The notes: a model not told the origin generated them from the letters alone. A stretch of DNA of 64,000 nucleotides from Argentina anserina (GCF_933775445.1 NC_065873.1:27280001-27344000); one strand, 5' to 3'; positions 48,236 through 60,947 are shown, numbered from the stretch's first letter. Program-made: numbers and translations.

Positions 48236-48890
48236 TCAAGAAATGTAAGATAAAACTCTTATCAAATTCCTACAGCTCGTTAACCATTGAAAATTAAGGA
48301 TCATAGGGCTTATGATTTATGAACAACTTGTGGTGGGAACCATCAGTATTTTATTAGTGTTGAAGTTTACAAGACATAGAGCTTGTGTTGAGTCCAAACA
48401 TCTCTAATGAAAAAGATTCATCAAGTAGCCCAGCAAAAGCTGGAACCCAATGCCCATACTGGTGCAAGTCTACAAGAAATTGAAGAAAATGAAAACGTAG
48501 ACTTTCTCCACCCAACTACACTGTTTGCTCCTCCGCCGTCGGCGGACCCGGAAGAGTAGACTCTGCTGCGAATCAAATTAGCTGTGCCTTTTTGTCCATT
48601 TTTCTTGGTTTTGCTATCTTTATAAGTTTCTCTTCTCTGTTCCTTGTCATTAGCCGCGCGGCAATCATATTCATGTGATGACCTCCAACTCTTAACTACA
48701 ATCATTTTCTCGGTACGTTTGCAATTCTTCTCTTCTAGATTTCAAATAGACCCTCTTCTGACTGTTTCTTGTGATTTTCATTCCAGTAAGTTCAGTAACT
48801 AGTACAAAGTCGACATGTTGTAGTGTTCGAGTACCTCTGCAAGCCATTCGTGCTCACACTTTGATTTGAGCTTATGCAAACACAGAATAG

Positions 48891-50063
48891 ATGAACATGG
48901 ATAAGATAGGAGATGATGAACTATGCCAAATCCTGGGATGGGTCACCGACCCAGCTGATAGAAAATCGGCCTCTCAGGTGTGCAAGGGGTGGTGGCTCAT
49001 GGAGTCTCTGACCCGATCATCACTCCGACTTCTCAACCTTGAGCATCTCCCTCGATTACTTGCTAGGTACCCAAACATAGTCACATTCCAAACCCCCAAG
49101 GGAGTGAGCAACGCCGACCTCGCTTTGGTGGCTCAATCATGCCCCAAATTGGAGGCCATCAAACTCGAGGCGATATCAGATATTGAGGAAATTGGGGTGC
49201 GAGGCATTCACCTACTGGGAGGCACAGGTGGAGCTGCAGCTGAGGATTCAGGGATCTCTGTTGATGAATTATGGGAGAAATTGCGGGTGGTTAAACAAGT
49301 TGGGGACGAAGGTTTGTGCGCTCTGGCAAATGGGTGTCCCAAGTTGTCCAAGATTGTGATCAACAGGAGTGGGGCTGGACTGCTTGGAATTATTGCCATG
49401 ATTACTTCTTCAGCACATAACTTGACTCATTTGGATTTGGGAGAGTGCTCTTTGGTTTCGGACAAAGCCCTTGAAGCAATTGGGTACTCTAGTTGTCCCA
49501 TTCGCGTTTTGAGTCTAAGACTCTGCTCCAAAATTACAGATGCCGGATTGAAGTTTTTGGCAGATGGGCCTTGCTCAAAAACCATACAGCAGTTGAAACT
49601 CCTCGGCTGTACTAAAATCACTGGTGCCGGGGTCTGGCATTTGTCCAAGATGCATGTCCTGGAGGAGCTGGATTTGGCGATGTGTATCAAGGTAACTGAT
49701 GTTGGAGGAGTGGCAATTTCCTCGATTCAAAACCTCAAAAATTTGAACCTGGCCGGTCTACATTTGCTGACGGAAAAAACCTTTGTAGCTCTTGCTAAGA
49801 ATTGCATTAACTTGGAGGAGTTGCGTGTATCTAATGGTAGAGGGACCGCTACAGCCAGTATTGATGCTTTTTTGGGCCACAAGTGCTTGCGATCCCTTAA
49901 TCTAGCTGGTTGTTTTTCTGATGATATTAAAGGATATGCTTTAGAAAGTCTAGCGCTTGGATGCCCTTCATTGGAGTCAATTGTGGTGTTCAGAAATTTT
50001 AGAGAAAGGCTGTTGCAGGAAATGCAAGAGGACATTGTTAGCAGATTCCTGAAGTTTCTTTGA
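48891..50063 (+). CDS. F-box/LRR protein, SCF substrate receptor
   Basis: A single-exon frame of 390 residues. The N-terminus DELCQILGWVTDPADRKSAS is an F-box, which would bind SKP1 in an SCF ubiquitin ligase. Leucine-rich repeats of the CC type follow (NLTHLDLGECSLVSDKALEA, IRVLSLRLCSKITDAGLKFL, LEELDLAMCIKVTDVGG, CLRSLNLAGCFSDD). The substrate is unknown. The same gene family left a 3' fragment at 47963 and a broken copy at 53694, so this is the surviving member of a local cluster. MNMDK at 48891 was chosen because the F-box starts only a few residues later. Confidence 0.85.
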   Translation: MNMDKIGDDELCQILGWVTDPADRKSASQVCKGWWLMESLTRSSLRLLNLEHLPRLLARYPNIVTFQTPKGVSNADLALVAQSCPKLEAIKLEAISDIEEIGVRGIHLLGGTGGAAAEDSGISVDELWEKLRVVKQVGDEGLCALANGCPKLSKIVINRSGAGLLGIIAMITSSAHNLTHLDLGECSLVSDKALEAIGYSSCPIRVLSLRLCSKITDAGLKFLADGPCSKTIQQLKLLGCTKITGAGVWHLSKMHVLEELDLAMCIKVTDVGGVAISSIQNLKNLNLAGLHLLTEKTFVALAKNCINLEELRVSNGRGTATASIDAFLGHKCLRSLNLAGCFSDDIKGYALESLALGCPSLESIVVFRNFRERLLQEMQEDIVSRFLKFL

Positions 50064-50279
50064 TTGTTGATAGTTTGGGTTTGCGCTCTTCAGTTTCATA
50101 CGGGGGAGTATTTATAACTTGCATAGTTTAGTGTTGGAGCAATGTAGTTTGCTGGGAATGCTAAAAATTGTTTGTTTGACCTGAATAAGTTTTTCTGGTG
50201 CTTTTGCCAGCTCTTCTCATCTAGTTGTTTGTACATTGATAATCTGAAAAATACAATGAGATTGTTGGGTGTGGCTTGT

Positions 50280-50345
50280 CCCTGCTTATGAAACACTTCA
50301 ACACCTTGGCTCTTCTGGCTGTTGCCTGTTCATGAATCGTGTGAA
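50280..50345 (+). pseudogene. Duplicated penultimate exon of NUP85
   Basis: CTTATGAAACACTTCAACACC, then GGCTCTTCTGGCTG and GTTCATGAATCG parallel 46984-47040, where the NUP85 exon reads CTTATGAAAAACCCTTCTAC and so on. It is short and diverged. Confidence 0.65.
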
Positions 50346-51224
50346 TAAAGTCAACAAACGCGTTCTTGAAAACAGGCAAAGTCTACTTAAAGTTCTTGGT
50401 ACTTCATTAAAATTCATTATTGTTGGTACATGAAAAGTCTGGAGAGAATTCTTGTTTGCAGGGTTTAGACTGGTAATTACCATCGTTACATTACCAGTCC
50501 AAACTTAACTTTAATCTGAGAATTATGTAACATCTCTAATTTAAGCTAGTGATTGGACTTTAATTAAAACCGAGCAAGCAGAGTGGTTTAAGACTTGATT
50601 CAGGGAAACCTGCTCTGCCGACCTTCGACCTCCTTCAACACTGGTACCACCACTTTTATATCACAATTTGTGTCGAATTGATTTCACAGAATTGTTACTT
50701 GTCTAAGTGTGATTGCTGTTCAATAGTTCACTGAAACAGAATTTAAAACATGAATATGGATATGATAGTGTTACATCGTTTTGGATTTAGTCTTATACAT
50801 AGTCATCGTAATCTTAGAATATGTAGTAGCTATTGAGGCTTTCGATGATATATTACTTGCAATGACCTATTAAAAGAAAAACAGTTTCAAACATCAATAA
50901 GGAATCCTAATTCGTATTGGTTTATTGTTATTTTAGTTCGGGACTAGATAGTATTAGAATTCTGTTATTGAATTACAATTCAGAAAACTTATTGTCCATG
51001 TTATTTGGTTCTAGGTGAAAACAACATCACCTATCATCAGAATTCAGAATCATTCTCATACCTTTCACTGCGTTATATTCAAGGGCTTGTTCTGCTGAAA
51101 AGTGAAAATCATTGAGCTTTATCATAAGATTTTCTTTTTCTGTATACTGTCCATAGTCTTGGATAAAAATTGGCCCTTAGTTAAAGTAATTCATTACTGT
51201 TGTTTGTTATTAGATACTTCTGCA
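50346..51224. other. Non-coding stretch before the ABCF pseudogene
   Basis: No gene supported. The last part, TTGTTATTAG just before 51212, looks like a splice acceptor of a leader intron of the ABCF-like gene. Confidence 0.45.
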
Positions 51225-53281
51225 ATGGGAAAAAAGAAGACAGATGAAGATGGTGCATCCAAGAAGGGTAAATCAGCTGAGAAAGATGCTTCTAAAGATT
51301 GGAAGAAAGTGAAGGCACCTAATGTCTCCTCCAGATTGTTCGACATGGAGGCATCTTCCTCCAGTTCCTCCAGTGCAAAGGCGAAAGTTTCTTCATACAT
51401 TGATGATATTGATCTCCCTCCCTCTGATGATGATGAGGTGGAAGAGGAAGAACAACCTAATCAGCAAAGGGAGAGGCTAACATGCTTGATATATCCATGA
51501 CAGAGAAACAGTTTAAAAAGCCCGAAAGGAAGGACTTTCTTGCTGCCCATGCTGCTGAGCACTCAAAGAAGGAGGCCTTAAGAGATGATCCTGATGCTTT
51601 TACTGTTGTTATTGGAGGCAGGATAGGTGACAATGCAGATGCTAATGTCAAGGATATATCAATAGATGGGTTTTCTGTGGCGGTTACTGGAAAGGAACTA
51701 CTAAAGAATGCATCAGTGAAGATATCCTATGGGAAAAGATAAGGACTGGTTGGTCCGAATGAGACCGGGAAGTCTACCCTCTTGAAGCATCTTGCTTTGA
51801 AGAAGATTCCAGTTCCAAAAAATATTGATGTGCTTTTAGTTGAACAAGAGGTAGTTGGTGATAATAGAAGTGCTCTTGAAGCAGTTGTTTCGGCTAATGA
51901 AGAACTCATTAAGCTCAGTGAAGGTTGCAGCATTGCATAATTCAGAGGAAGAGAACAGTCATGATGATGATGTGGGAGAGAAGCTTGTTGAATTGTACGA
52001 TCAATTGCAGCAGATGGGATCGGATGCTGCTGAAGCCAAGGCTTCAAAGTTCTTGCTGGTTTGGGGTTTACAAAGGATATGCAAGGTCGTCCTACTAAGT
52101 CATTCAGTGGTGGTTGGAGAATGAGAATCTCATTAGCTAGGGCACTGTTTGTGCAACCAACTCTGTTGTTGCTTGATGACCCAACAAACCATCTTGACTT
52201 GCGGGCTGTTCTTTGGTTGGAGGACTACTTGTGCCGCTGGAAAAAGACTTTGGTGGTTGTCTCACATGATCGTGGTTTCCTCAACTCAGTGTGCACAGAT
52301 ATTATTCTTCTGTATGATCTGAAGCTCCACCAGAACAGTGGGAACTTTGATGATTTTGAAAGTGGATATGACAAACGCCGCAAAGAAGTAAACAAGAAAT
52401 ATGAAACTTACGAGAAGGAGAAGGACAAAGCAAAGTTCTTAGTTACTAAAGAAAAATCAATAAGCAAGGGCAAGGGCAAGAAAAAGGCCGACGAGGAGGA
52501 CGACAACCAAGTTGATGAGGCTCCTAAGAAGTGGAGGGATTATAGTGTGGAGTTTCACCTTCCTGAACCAACTGAGCTTACACCTCCACTCTTGCAACTT
52601 ATCAATGTCAGCTTCAGTTATCCAAACCGGGAAGATTTTAGGCTGTCTGATGTTGATGTTGGTATTGATATGGGTACTCGTGTTGCCATTGTTGGACCTA
52701 ATGGAGCCGGAAAGTCTACTCTGCTCAACCTTCTTGCTGGTGATTTGGTTCCTAGTGAGGGTGAAGTAAGGAGGAGTCAGAAGTTAAAGATAGGTAGGTA
52801 CTCTCAGCATTTTGTGGACCTTCTGACAATGGAAGAAACCCCAGTTTCATACCTTCTTCGTCTTCATCCTAACCAAAAGGGATGTAGCAAGCAGGAGGCT
52901 GTTCGTGCAAAGCTTGGAAAGTATGGACTCCCTGGCCACAACCATCTGAAACCTATTGCAACATTATCTGGAGGACAGAAAGCTCGAGTTGTCTTCACAT
53001 CAATATCCATGTCAAACCCCCACCTTCTGCTTTTGGATGAACCGACGAACCATTTAGATATGCAAAGCATTGATGCACTGGCTAATGCACTTGATGAATT
53101 CACCGGCGGGGTTGTACTGGTCAGTCATGACTCCAGACTAATATCAAGTGTGTGCAAGGATGAAGAAAAGAGTCAAATTTGGATTGTTGAAGATGGTACT
53201 GTGGAGAAATTTGATGGCAGTTTTCATGAGTATAAGGACGAGCTACTAAATGAAATTAGAGCTGAAAGTGATGAGCAGTAA
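51225..53281 (+). pseudogene. ABCF4/GCN4-like ABC ATPase, N-terminal half broken
   Basis: ABCF proteins are soluble twin-ATPase proteins linked to translation. Starting at MGKKKTDEDGASKKG, the frame shifts near 51475 (before MLDISMTEKQFKKPERK). It hits TAA at 51740-51742 right after SVKISYGKR, shifts again near 51925 and loses a base near 52050. From 52061 it is open for about 400 codons: SGGWRMRISLARAL, the first Walker B LLLDDPTNHLDL (Glu replaced by Asp), the second Walker A GPNGAGKST, signature LSGGQKARV and Walker B LLLDEPTNHLDM. The first Walker A reads GPNETGKST, with Glu in place of the usual small residue. A block between the two ATPase domains (after KYETYEKE) is also shorter than usual. 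No introns interrupt the coding part. Confidence 0.9.
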
Positions 53282-53693
53282 GGTTTCCATTATTTTCATG
53301 ACAATGTAAAATAGTTTCTCATGTCATGCTCATAGCAAGTCGCTACACGCAGTTTGATCACCGTTTGACGGATCAGCATTGCTACTAATCCAGACTTTCA
53401 GAGTTGTACTAACGATGTGATTAAGCTTGTTAAAATGTGTGAACCTATCAATGCTGCCCAGCAATCCATGCTTACACTGAGCTGGTCACCTGGTGCCATC
53501 GGGTTGCTGTTTTTGGGCCGGATTGTCCAAAGTAAAAAGATAATAACCAGATAACTTCGTAGTGGCCTAACGCTTCATTGTTTCTATTTGTTCCAGACTT
53601 CTATCTCATGTAGGGCTCTTGAGCCAGCTCTTCAGAAGCTTATTACGTAGTTCGAGTTTCTCTTTCATTCCCATCTGTGTTTTCAATTTTGCG

Positions 53694-54250
53694 ATGTCTT
53701 CGAGAAGAAAAGGAAAGAAGACTATGGATGTGCCAAGTGATGACGAGTTGGGTCTAATCTTAAAGCTGATTACCGACCCGGATGATAGAAAATCCATTTC
53801 TCTAGTTTGCAAGCGATAGTTTCATGTGGAGGGTCTGACTCGATTATCTATTCGTGTCACCAAACCAAAACTCCTCCCTCGATTTCTCTCTAGATTGCCC
53901 AACTTGGTAGAATTCGAAACATCAAAGTGTTTGAGCGACGCCAACCTAATATTGATGGCAAAAACATGTCCCAAATTGGAGTTGCTCAATCTTAGCACGC
54001 TGTCGATACGAAGACGAGTTGGCGACGAAGGTCTGTGTGCGTTGGCAACCCACTGTCCCAAACTAGCCGAACTTATTTTGCAAGAGGCCATAATGTTGGT
54101 TTGATGGGACTAAACTCGATCATAACTTCAGCAGCAAGTAATCTGAGTTTGGCATATTGCACCAAGGTTTGTGACAATGTGCTTCATGCAATTACGTGTG
54201 GTAAAAATTTAGAGTTGGATTTCCCTTCTTCTCTTCCGAAGGTGTTTTAG
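53694..54250 (+). pseudogene. F-box/LRR gene, broken copy
   Basis: MSSRRKGKKTMDVPSDDELG begins an F-box region like that of 48891 (LITDPDDRKSISLVCKR). TAG at 53817-53819 sits where Trp is expected. The same frame continues with LPNLVEFETSKCLSDANLIL and CPKLELLNLSTL, then shifts near 54090 into GLNSIITSAASNL, and ends at 54250 before most LRRs. Confidence 0.88.
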
Positions 54251-54870
54251 CATTCCATCTGTATTCCTTCTAGTGAACAAGATAATAATTTTCAGGCTCT
54301 GCTCTTCTTAGTTCAATGCCATTATAACTGAGTTATTAGATCGCAGTGAACCTATTACATTGGTAGTATTGCTTCTGTGATATAGTAGTAGGATCAAATG
54401 TAATGATACCATATAGGTGTACCAACAACTAAACAAATGTAATTGAATACTCTCACCTAACAAATTGGCTGTGCAGTAGAGAATGTAAAAGAATAGCATC
54501 AATGAGGTCATATAGCCGCTAAATGCAAAATAAGGATACAAAACTACCCATCATTCCTCAACGGAAAGTGTAGAACAGTAGAAGTCTGGCGACCTCTAGT
54601 TTCGTCTGCTCCAACCTTTTGAGTCCCCGCTGGATTAACCAAGTCCTTTCACAATGTACTATACATGATCACTGACCACTTCCAATGGCAAATGCCTTCC
54701 CTTCCTGCCCACAAGTGAATGAATTGACAAGCATCTCACCAGGGTGATCTTCGATAAATACACTAAATACAAGCACTGTCCAAATCTCCAGGAATCTTCT
54801 GCAAGAGAACACCCAGGAAAGCCATGGCTCAGTAGTCTCTTCCTGTAATGCACCATGCTGCAAGTTAGGT
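54251..54870. other. Region between the F-box pseudogene and PATROL1-like gene
   Basis: Probably contains the 3' UTR of the minus-strand gene that ends at 54871. No other gene is supported. Confidence 0.5.
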
Positions 54871-57800
54871 TTACAGTTTCTTGGGCAGATTGTAAGTCTT
54901 CTTAAGAAACTTGGAAGCTGCTTCATCATTTCTATAGCACAAAACACGGAGGAGCGTATTTGGTTCAGTCGGATTCCACTGCCCAGTAGTAGGAGGTAAA
55001 GGGAGTCTGGACCTGGCAGAAGAGCCATATGACTCCAAGGTCACGCGTCTAAATCGTTCAATGAGGCTCTCAGTATCGGTTCTGAAAAGAGGAAGTACAC
55101 CTCTCACTGTAGTTGTAAACTTATCTATCAATTCAGAAGGCAAGCCGTCCCCATTCGCCCAGAACAGATCTTTAAGGGACTTGAAGTCGTCTTCTATTAT
55201 TTGAGAATCCTTCCGGGAGAATGCACGAGAAGGGCCTCCAGCAAGCAAAACCAGCAAGAACCCATCAAAAGAAGCTCTCATTATGTCAGTAATAATGCGT
55301 GTGCGTACTCTTTCATGAACCGTGTTTGATATGATAAGTAAGTTCTTCTCCAGCTCGTCAAGGAAAGGCTCTATTCTAGAAGATGATGGTTCTCCAACAT
55401 ACAAACCATCCCAAAGAACATGACTGAGGTCATGGAAGACCATTTTATAAGCTACTGCCTCACAAAGTTGAGTGATAACCTCCACACAAGCCGCAGGTGA
55501 AAGCTCAAACTTCTTTCCCAGACCATTTGAAAAGTCCTCTACATGAGCAGATTCAGAATTTCTCAGATGCGTAACAATCCGTTTCTCCAAAACTTCCAAT
55601 TCACTCCGGATTCTTTGCAATGTGTTGATGCGACAAAGCAACTGTGGTATCCCAAAGGAGTTATCCCCGTTGACTGTTGCAACCTGAGAGTTCCTCTTCA
55701 GAGAAGTTGGCGATTTTTCTTTCTTTTTGCCAAAACCTTGGAACTTTGATTCCATAGTGCATCTGGTTAATGCAGGCATAGTGGGAACAAATGTGTTATG
55801 TGATCCTGCAGATCAGAAGAAAAAACTGCTTATCACGAAATGAACATACCTTACTTAATTTATAAAATATAAGGAGTTACAATATTACTTACCACATCCA
55901 GACTTTGCTTTGGTCACATAATATTGAAGAGATCTATCAAGGCCTGTCATCAAATCAGGAAGCAATGCAGGATGCATTGGTATTGGTAGCTGAAAGAATG
56001 CAACCAGAGTCTCATCAAAAGTTCGCAGAACTTCAACAGCAGATGGAGCATATCCATCTTCACTTGCTGGTGGATTCCATTCCTGTAACATCAATGAACA
56101 ATGTTAGCTCTACTACATAAGATTAAGTTAAATGGTAAGTTATTAATGACGACCTTCCATATCACCAATAAAAAAATCTGCAGGGAGGATTTCATCCATC
56201 TACTTGGGATTAAGATGATAAGAATGATCAAGCCAAGACAAAACACCAAATAAAGTTCATGCTGTGGGTTATAGAAGGAAAAACAGAACAAAATACAACA
56301 TACAGATAAAATTCAGGAAACAGACACAATGTACAGCCATGGGTTTAGATTTTTCTGTGGGAATCAAGTGCAATAATGGGACTCGGGGTGTAGATTTTGT
56401 GTAGGCCATGAGTGGCATGAACAATGTGCAGCCATGCCCTTACAACAGAACTTTGTCCTCTTTTGCCCGGATATAAGACCAACAAATGAATTCAATTCAG
56501 AGTTACTGCATACCTCTTGTTGCAGGTTCCTATCAATCCATTCTTTAAGTCTGTCCACTCTTGTCTTGATCCACACTTTAACCAGATTTGCAATTGCAGC
56601 TTCAGCCTCATAAGGAGGCATCTCACGAATAATTGCCTTGCCACCATCATCACTATCCACAGAATCCTCAACTGCTATGAGCACAAGATCTTTCTCCAGC
56701 TTATCTGCAGCTCTCAAAACCTGAACAGCATCTGGCGTCAACTCTGCTATACCCGATATGAACTGTTTTATTTCATTTGCATAGCAAGCATGAAGAGTTG
56801 CCACAGCTACACCGGCAGCAAAAGGATGCCATATCTTTAGTATTGGACTGAATAACTGCTTCTCCTTAATTGCCAGCTCACCAACATCCTTTGCAAGGAT
56901 GGCCAGAACAGGAAGAGAATCTGCCTGGCCTCGTGATGCTCTCCTGCTAGAATCTGCCTGCTCCATTCTCTGTGTACAGTTTACCAAACATATGGCAGGT
57001 CATACATCTAAATAAATAGATTAAAAAAAACACTGAATATGCAAGCAAAACATGTCAGACAAAGTTATGAAGCAAAAACTTGGCCGTAAAGGAAACTTGG
57101 TATGTCGTCAGGCATTTTTTTAATCATATTACACCTTCCAGAATTGGCATATAACTTACCTGAGCAAAAGCAGTGCGTAATGATGATCTGATATAAGTGT
57201 CAATCCTGTTGCGAGCAACATCAGCTTCATTTTTTCTCCTCCTGCGGTACTCATTTGATATGTCTTCAACAAGTATCTTAGCTGCAACTACTCCCAGAGA
57301 AACAATTGCCTGCATGGTATCGATATTACTGCTATCAAAAGTGTCATGATAGGCTAGGAGTCTCTTTTCTGCCCAACCCAATATCGAAGTCAATGTGGAA
57401 CTCAAGATCTTGCAGTATTCGGGATCCTTTGTTGCCTTTGCGTCTTTAGCAACCTCCGCTAACTGCGTATCAGCAGCATACAATAGGTCTAATTCAACTT
57501 GGCCAGTAGCGACAAAACGGTTAAACAAAACCCACGTAAAGCAAAGGTTGTGGAGCATCTGGTTAAGTCCAAGGATGGACCAGGTCTTCTTTATATGCTC
57601 CATTAGCTCGTCCACTTCCTCTATCACAGATGTCTCATCTTGATTATCAAACACGGCTTGGAGAAGCATTTCATAAATGCGGAGATTCAACGGTAACCCA
57701 TCTGCCCAGTGGGACGTATCATATAAGCCATCCGATGACCTGGAAGCCAGAGCTGTAACAGCACTACGAAGAACCTGCATGGACTCATTATTTCTACCCG

Positions 57801-58841
57801 TTTCAAATGGCCTGTCCAATGCTCCATGGATAATCTGCCGTAGCCGCTGCGCAGCGCTATTGGACTTGTCCAGTGGCACAAAGGGATGCAAAAGCAGACC
57901 AGCCTCGAGAATTCTAAGGGTTCTTTTCCGCCATTCCTCGTGTTCTTGCGGGTCAGTAAAATCAGATGACTTGAGCTGCTGTAACAGCTCCAGTGGAACC
58001 ACAACCGACTCAATTCGCCTTCCAACCTGTAAATAAGCACATCAAAACAGATGACTATCACTTACTATATCAGAAATATGCTAACTAGAACATTTAGGCT
58101 CCTATAAAGACACAAATATGCTCTGAAGTAACTGTAATTCATTTAATAAGAACATTTCATCATCAGATCGAACCACATTTAGTAAACAAGCCATTACTCT
58201 TCCAAAAATGGATTGTAATTCCAAATTTGACCAACTCAGTATTCAAATTCAAATTACTTAATAAAAACAGAGAAAATGAGAGTGATAATTGAGCTGACCT
58301 GTCCAGCTGAAATTCGAAGCAGAGCTCTCTTGACTCTGGAGTCCATAGCTTCAGATATCCCCATTTGGATCCTCATCAGCTCCCCAACCGTCATAGCCCG
58401 CTTAGGCCTACCGGGCCCCGACCCTGACCCGGACCCGGGGCTCTTCTTCGAACCGGAAGAGCCCGGCGATTTGAGGCCCAATGCCTTCTTCATCTTACTC
58501 GCCGCGGCGGAGGTGAGCGATCTCTGCAGCGCCGGTGAGCCATTCGGCGAGCCGACGGCGCCGTTGCTGTGCTGCTGCTGCGTCGGCGACTCGGAGGAGA
58601 CGAACGTGAGGGCTTTCCCGGTGGAGGTGCGGCAGGCGGCGACGAAGATCTCGTAGGCCGTGAGGCGGAGCTCCGAATCGGTGAGCTGGGCCGAGAGCTG
58701 GCCCAATGGGGACGGAAGATCGGCGGCCATGGCGGTTGGCTTTGCCGGTATCGTCAGTGCCGTGGTGGTGGTGGTGGAGGAGGAGGAGTGGGACCCTCTC
58801 TTAGAATGGCCCAGTGAGAGCTCTCTGAAAAGATGAGCCAT
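54871..58841 (-). CDS. PATROL1-type MUN-domain protein (DUF810, UNC13-like)
   Basis: In Arabidopsis PATROL1 moves the plasma-membrane proton pump AHA1 to the surface and so affects stomatal opening. The MUN domain relates it to Munc13 priming factors. Five minus-strand exons (58841-58299, 58026-57160, 56969-56514, 56082-55893, 55805-54871) join in frame to 996 residues, the family's normal length. The N-terminus is low-complexity and Ser/Thr-rich (MAHLFRELSLGHSKRG). LTAYEIFVAACRTSTGKAL and MTVGELMRIQMGISEAMDSR open the conserved part. VFHDLSHVLWDGLYVGEPSS and LFWANGDGLPSELID mark the C-terminal MHD2 region. The protein ends FLKKTYNLPKKL. No lesions seen. A GA/CT-rich leader lies at 58842-59000. 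Confidence 0.95.
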
Positions 58842-60947
58842 TGCAGAAGAAGAGAGAGAAAGAGAGAGCTTAGCAGACTAGAGCTGCAGCTTAATACATT
58901 CATACACTCAAAAGCTAAACAAATAGTGAAAGAGAAAGGAGAGAGAAAATGTTTTTTTTTTTTTTACTTTTTGGGGTGAATGGAAGGAGAAGAAGAAGAA
59001 GAACATGGTTTAGTGAATAAGTGACCAATTTAATCATGGGGACCAGGTGGAATGAGTTATATTAAGTAGTTGTTTAAAGTTTAATTTTTGTTAACTAGTT
59101 GTTATTGTACCTATCTACCATGGCTATTGGTTTTGGTTGTAGGTTAATGTCAAATTTTGAATAAGACATACCAGCCAATCTCTATATTACGAGGAGAAAG
59201 AAAGAGATGGCAGAGTTTACTATATGGTTGAGGACTTGTGAATGGGAAAGTGTCAAATCTATACAAGAAAAACATTATGTAAGAAACGGAAAAACAAATT
59301 TTTTGAATTTGGGATTATAGATAACAAGATTAGGGTTGTTTTGAAATGGTGATCCATACACATAGGTTTATGAGTACGTAGTTACATTTCCGATACTTGT
59401 AAAGTTGTAAGGTTCAAATTTGAAAATTTCCCTCCTTCAAAATAAAGATGAAATAAATTGTTTGAAGCTTAATCGGATATTTTAACAAGAGTGTCAGAAG
59501 CGAGTTATGAAGTGCACATATCAATGTTGCAATTTTTTACACTATGTATACCATTTTCACTGCAGACATGCTCCGTTACGCGTAATTAACAAGCGAAGTC
59601 AGAAACGAACACGTGTCGCAGCGTCGGTAAACTTTTGTGCGCAAATAATAGAATTTAGATGGTTCTAAATCTCTGATCGACCTCCCTCACATGCTTTACT
59701 TCCTTTCCGGAACATCATGTGGATTGAAAACAATAGCGCGGAGGGCAGCAGGTTCAAGACGGACGCGGCGCGTGAGATACCAACATTCCCTCCTGGACGT
59801 GTAACTTATAAAGTTGCATGACAGCTGGAACTTGGAGGCAAAAGGTTGGATACGAACCGCGGGGAATGCGAATCCCCCTGATCCTGGGCCCTCGCCTTCT
59901 ATCTATGATTAAGCTAACTAATTATATGTTTAGAAGATAATTAAGGAGACAAAACTAATTATCTGTTTAAAATGCAACCCGGTATACTGAAAGTGGAATT
60001 CATGTTCAACCACGATTTGATGTAAATCTAATGGTTGAAAACAAACTAACTCAATTTAAAAAAAAAAAATTCTTCACCCTTGAATTTACATCAAATGGTG
60101 GTTTAACATGAATTCATGGTCAGTAATTAATGTGTGAACGAGACTGGTTTAAAATAATTAAGGAGATCGACAAAAGAATGCATACATATACATACGGATT
60201 TGTATCAGAATACCATATGCAAATATACTATCGGATTATAATATCGTACACCATCATTGATTATTGATTTTTATTGTTGTCAAAGCAATGGAGATTACAG
60301 GACAGTTGGTCGATGAATTAATAGAAAAGTTTGGTGAAAGGGTAGAGTTGGTTACTAGATGACGACAGGAGGCCACATGGTTTTCAGGATTTGACAATAT
60401 ATCATATCATATTCCTCACAAATTTAAATAATAATCACAAAGACCATATCTTATTGACTAATTCCCATGCAAACTTTCGTGAGAGGGTTCATTATTAATT
60501 TTTCGGTACCATATCTTATTAATTTGATCAACCTCTTAGGAGTGGCGTCGTTACGATCGGGCTTGTTCGAGTCTATTGTGGAAATCTGATACTTTTTATT
60601 AGTAAAGCAATTGGATCAACTGCTCTTTGATACGGTTTACATCCAGTGTTATCCAATCAATTTAGACGTTGTTGTAGAAGGCGACTCCGAAGTGCTGATG
60701 GATTTATAAATGAGATATCTGAATTCAAGAACACTCAATTTTGTAACCCGAGAAAAAAAAAACACGCAATTTTCCTGTTGGACACAGGAAAACCATTTCT
60801 AAGTTTCCGTGGCCCATCAATTGTCTGGTCCAGGGCCCAAAAAGGAGTTCAATTTTGCGCGCAGGTTCATCCGTCAGTGAACTCAACGACGAAAGCAGCG
60901 GCAGCCTCTCCTAGTTCGCATTGGAATTCATCAAAATCATAACCAAA
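58842..60947. other. Intergenic region between PATROL1-like and TACO1-like genes
   Basis: The first 150 bases are the leader of the minus-strand gene. A fold-back MITE lies at 59981-60144. A 24-codon open frame starting ATGGAGATTACAGG near 60289 has no support. No other gene seen. Confidence 0.55.
59981..60144. repeat. Palindromic fold-back MITE, relative of 14972-15162
   Basis: The arms GAATTCATGTTCAACCACGA and TGGTGGTTTAACATGAATTC are inverted copies. The inner arms (GATGTAAATCTAATGG and its inverse) continue the hairpin around an A-rich loop. Confidence 0.8.

Noticed and set aside
48421..48705. 94-codon minus-strand frame before the F-box gene
   Set aside because: No homology recognised and Ser/Arg/Lys-biased. 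Likely the promoter or leader of the F-box gene.
59640..59900. Possible tRNA gene suggested by GGTTCAAGAC and a small GGGGAATGCGAATCCCC hairpin
   Set aside because: No cloverleaf with anticodon arm and matching acceptor stem could be drawn.
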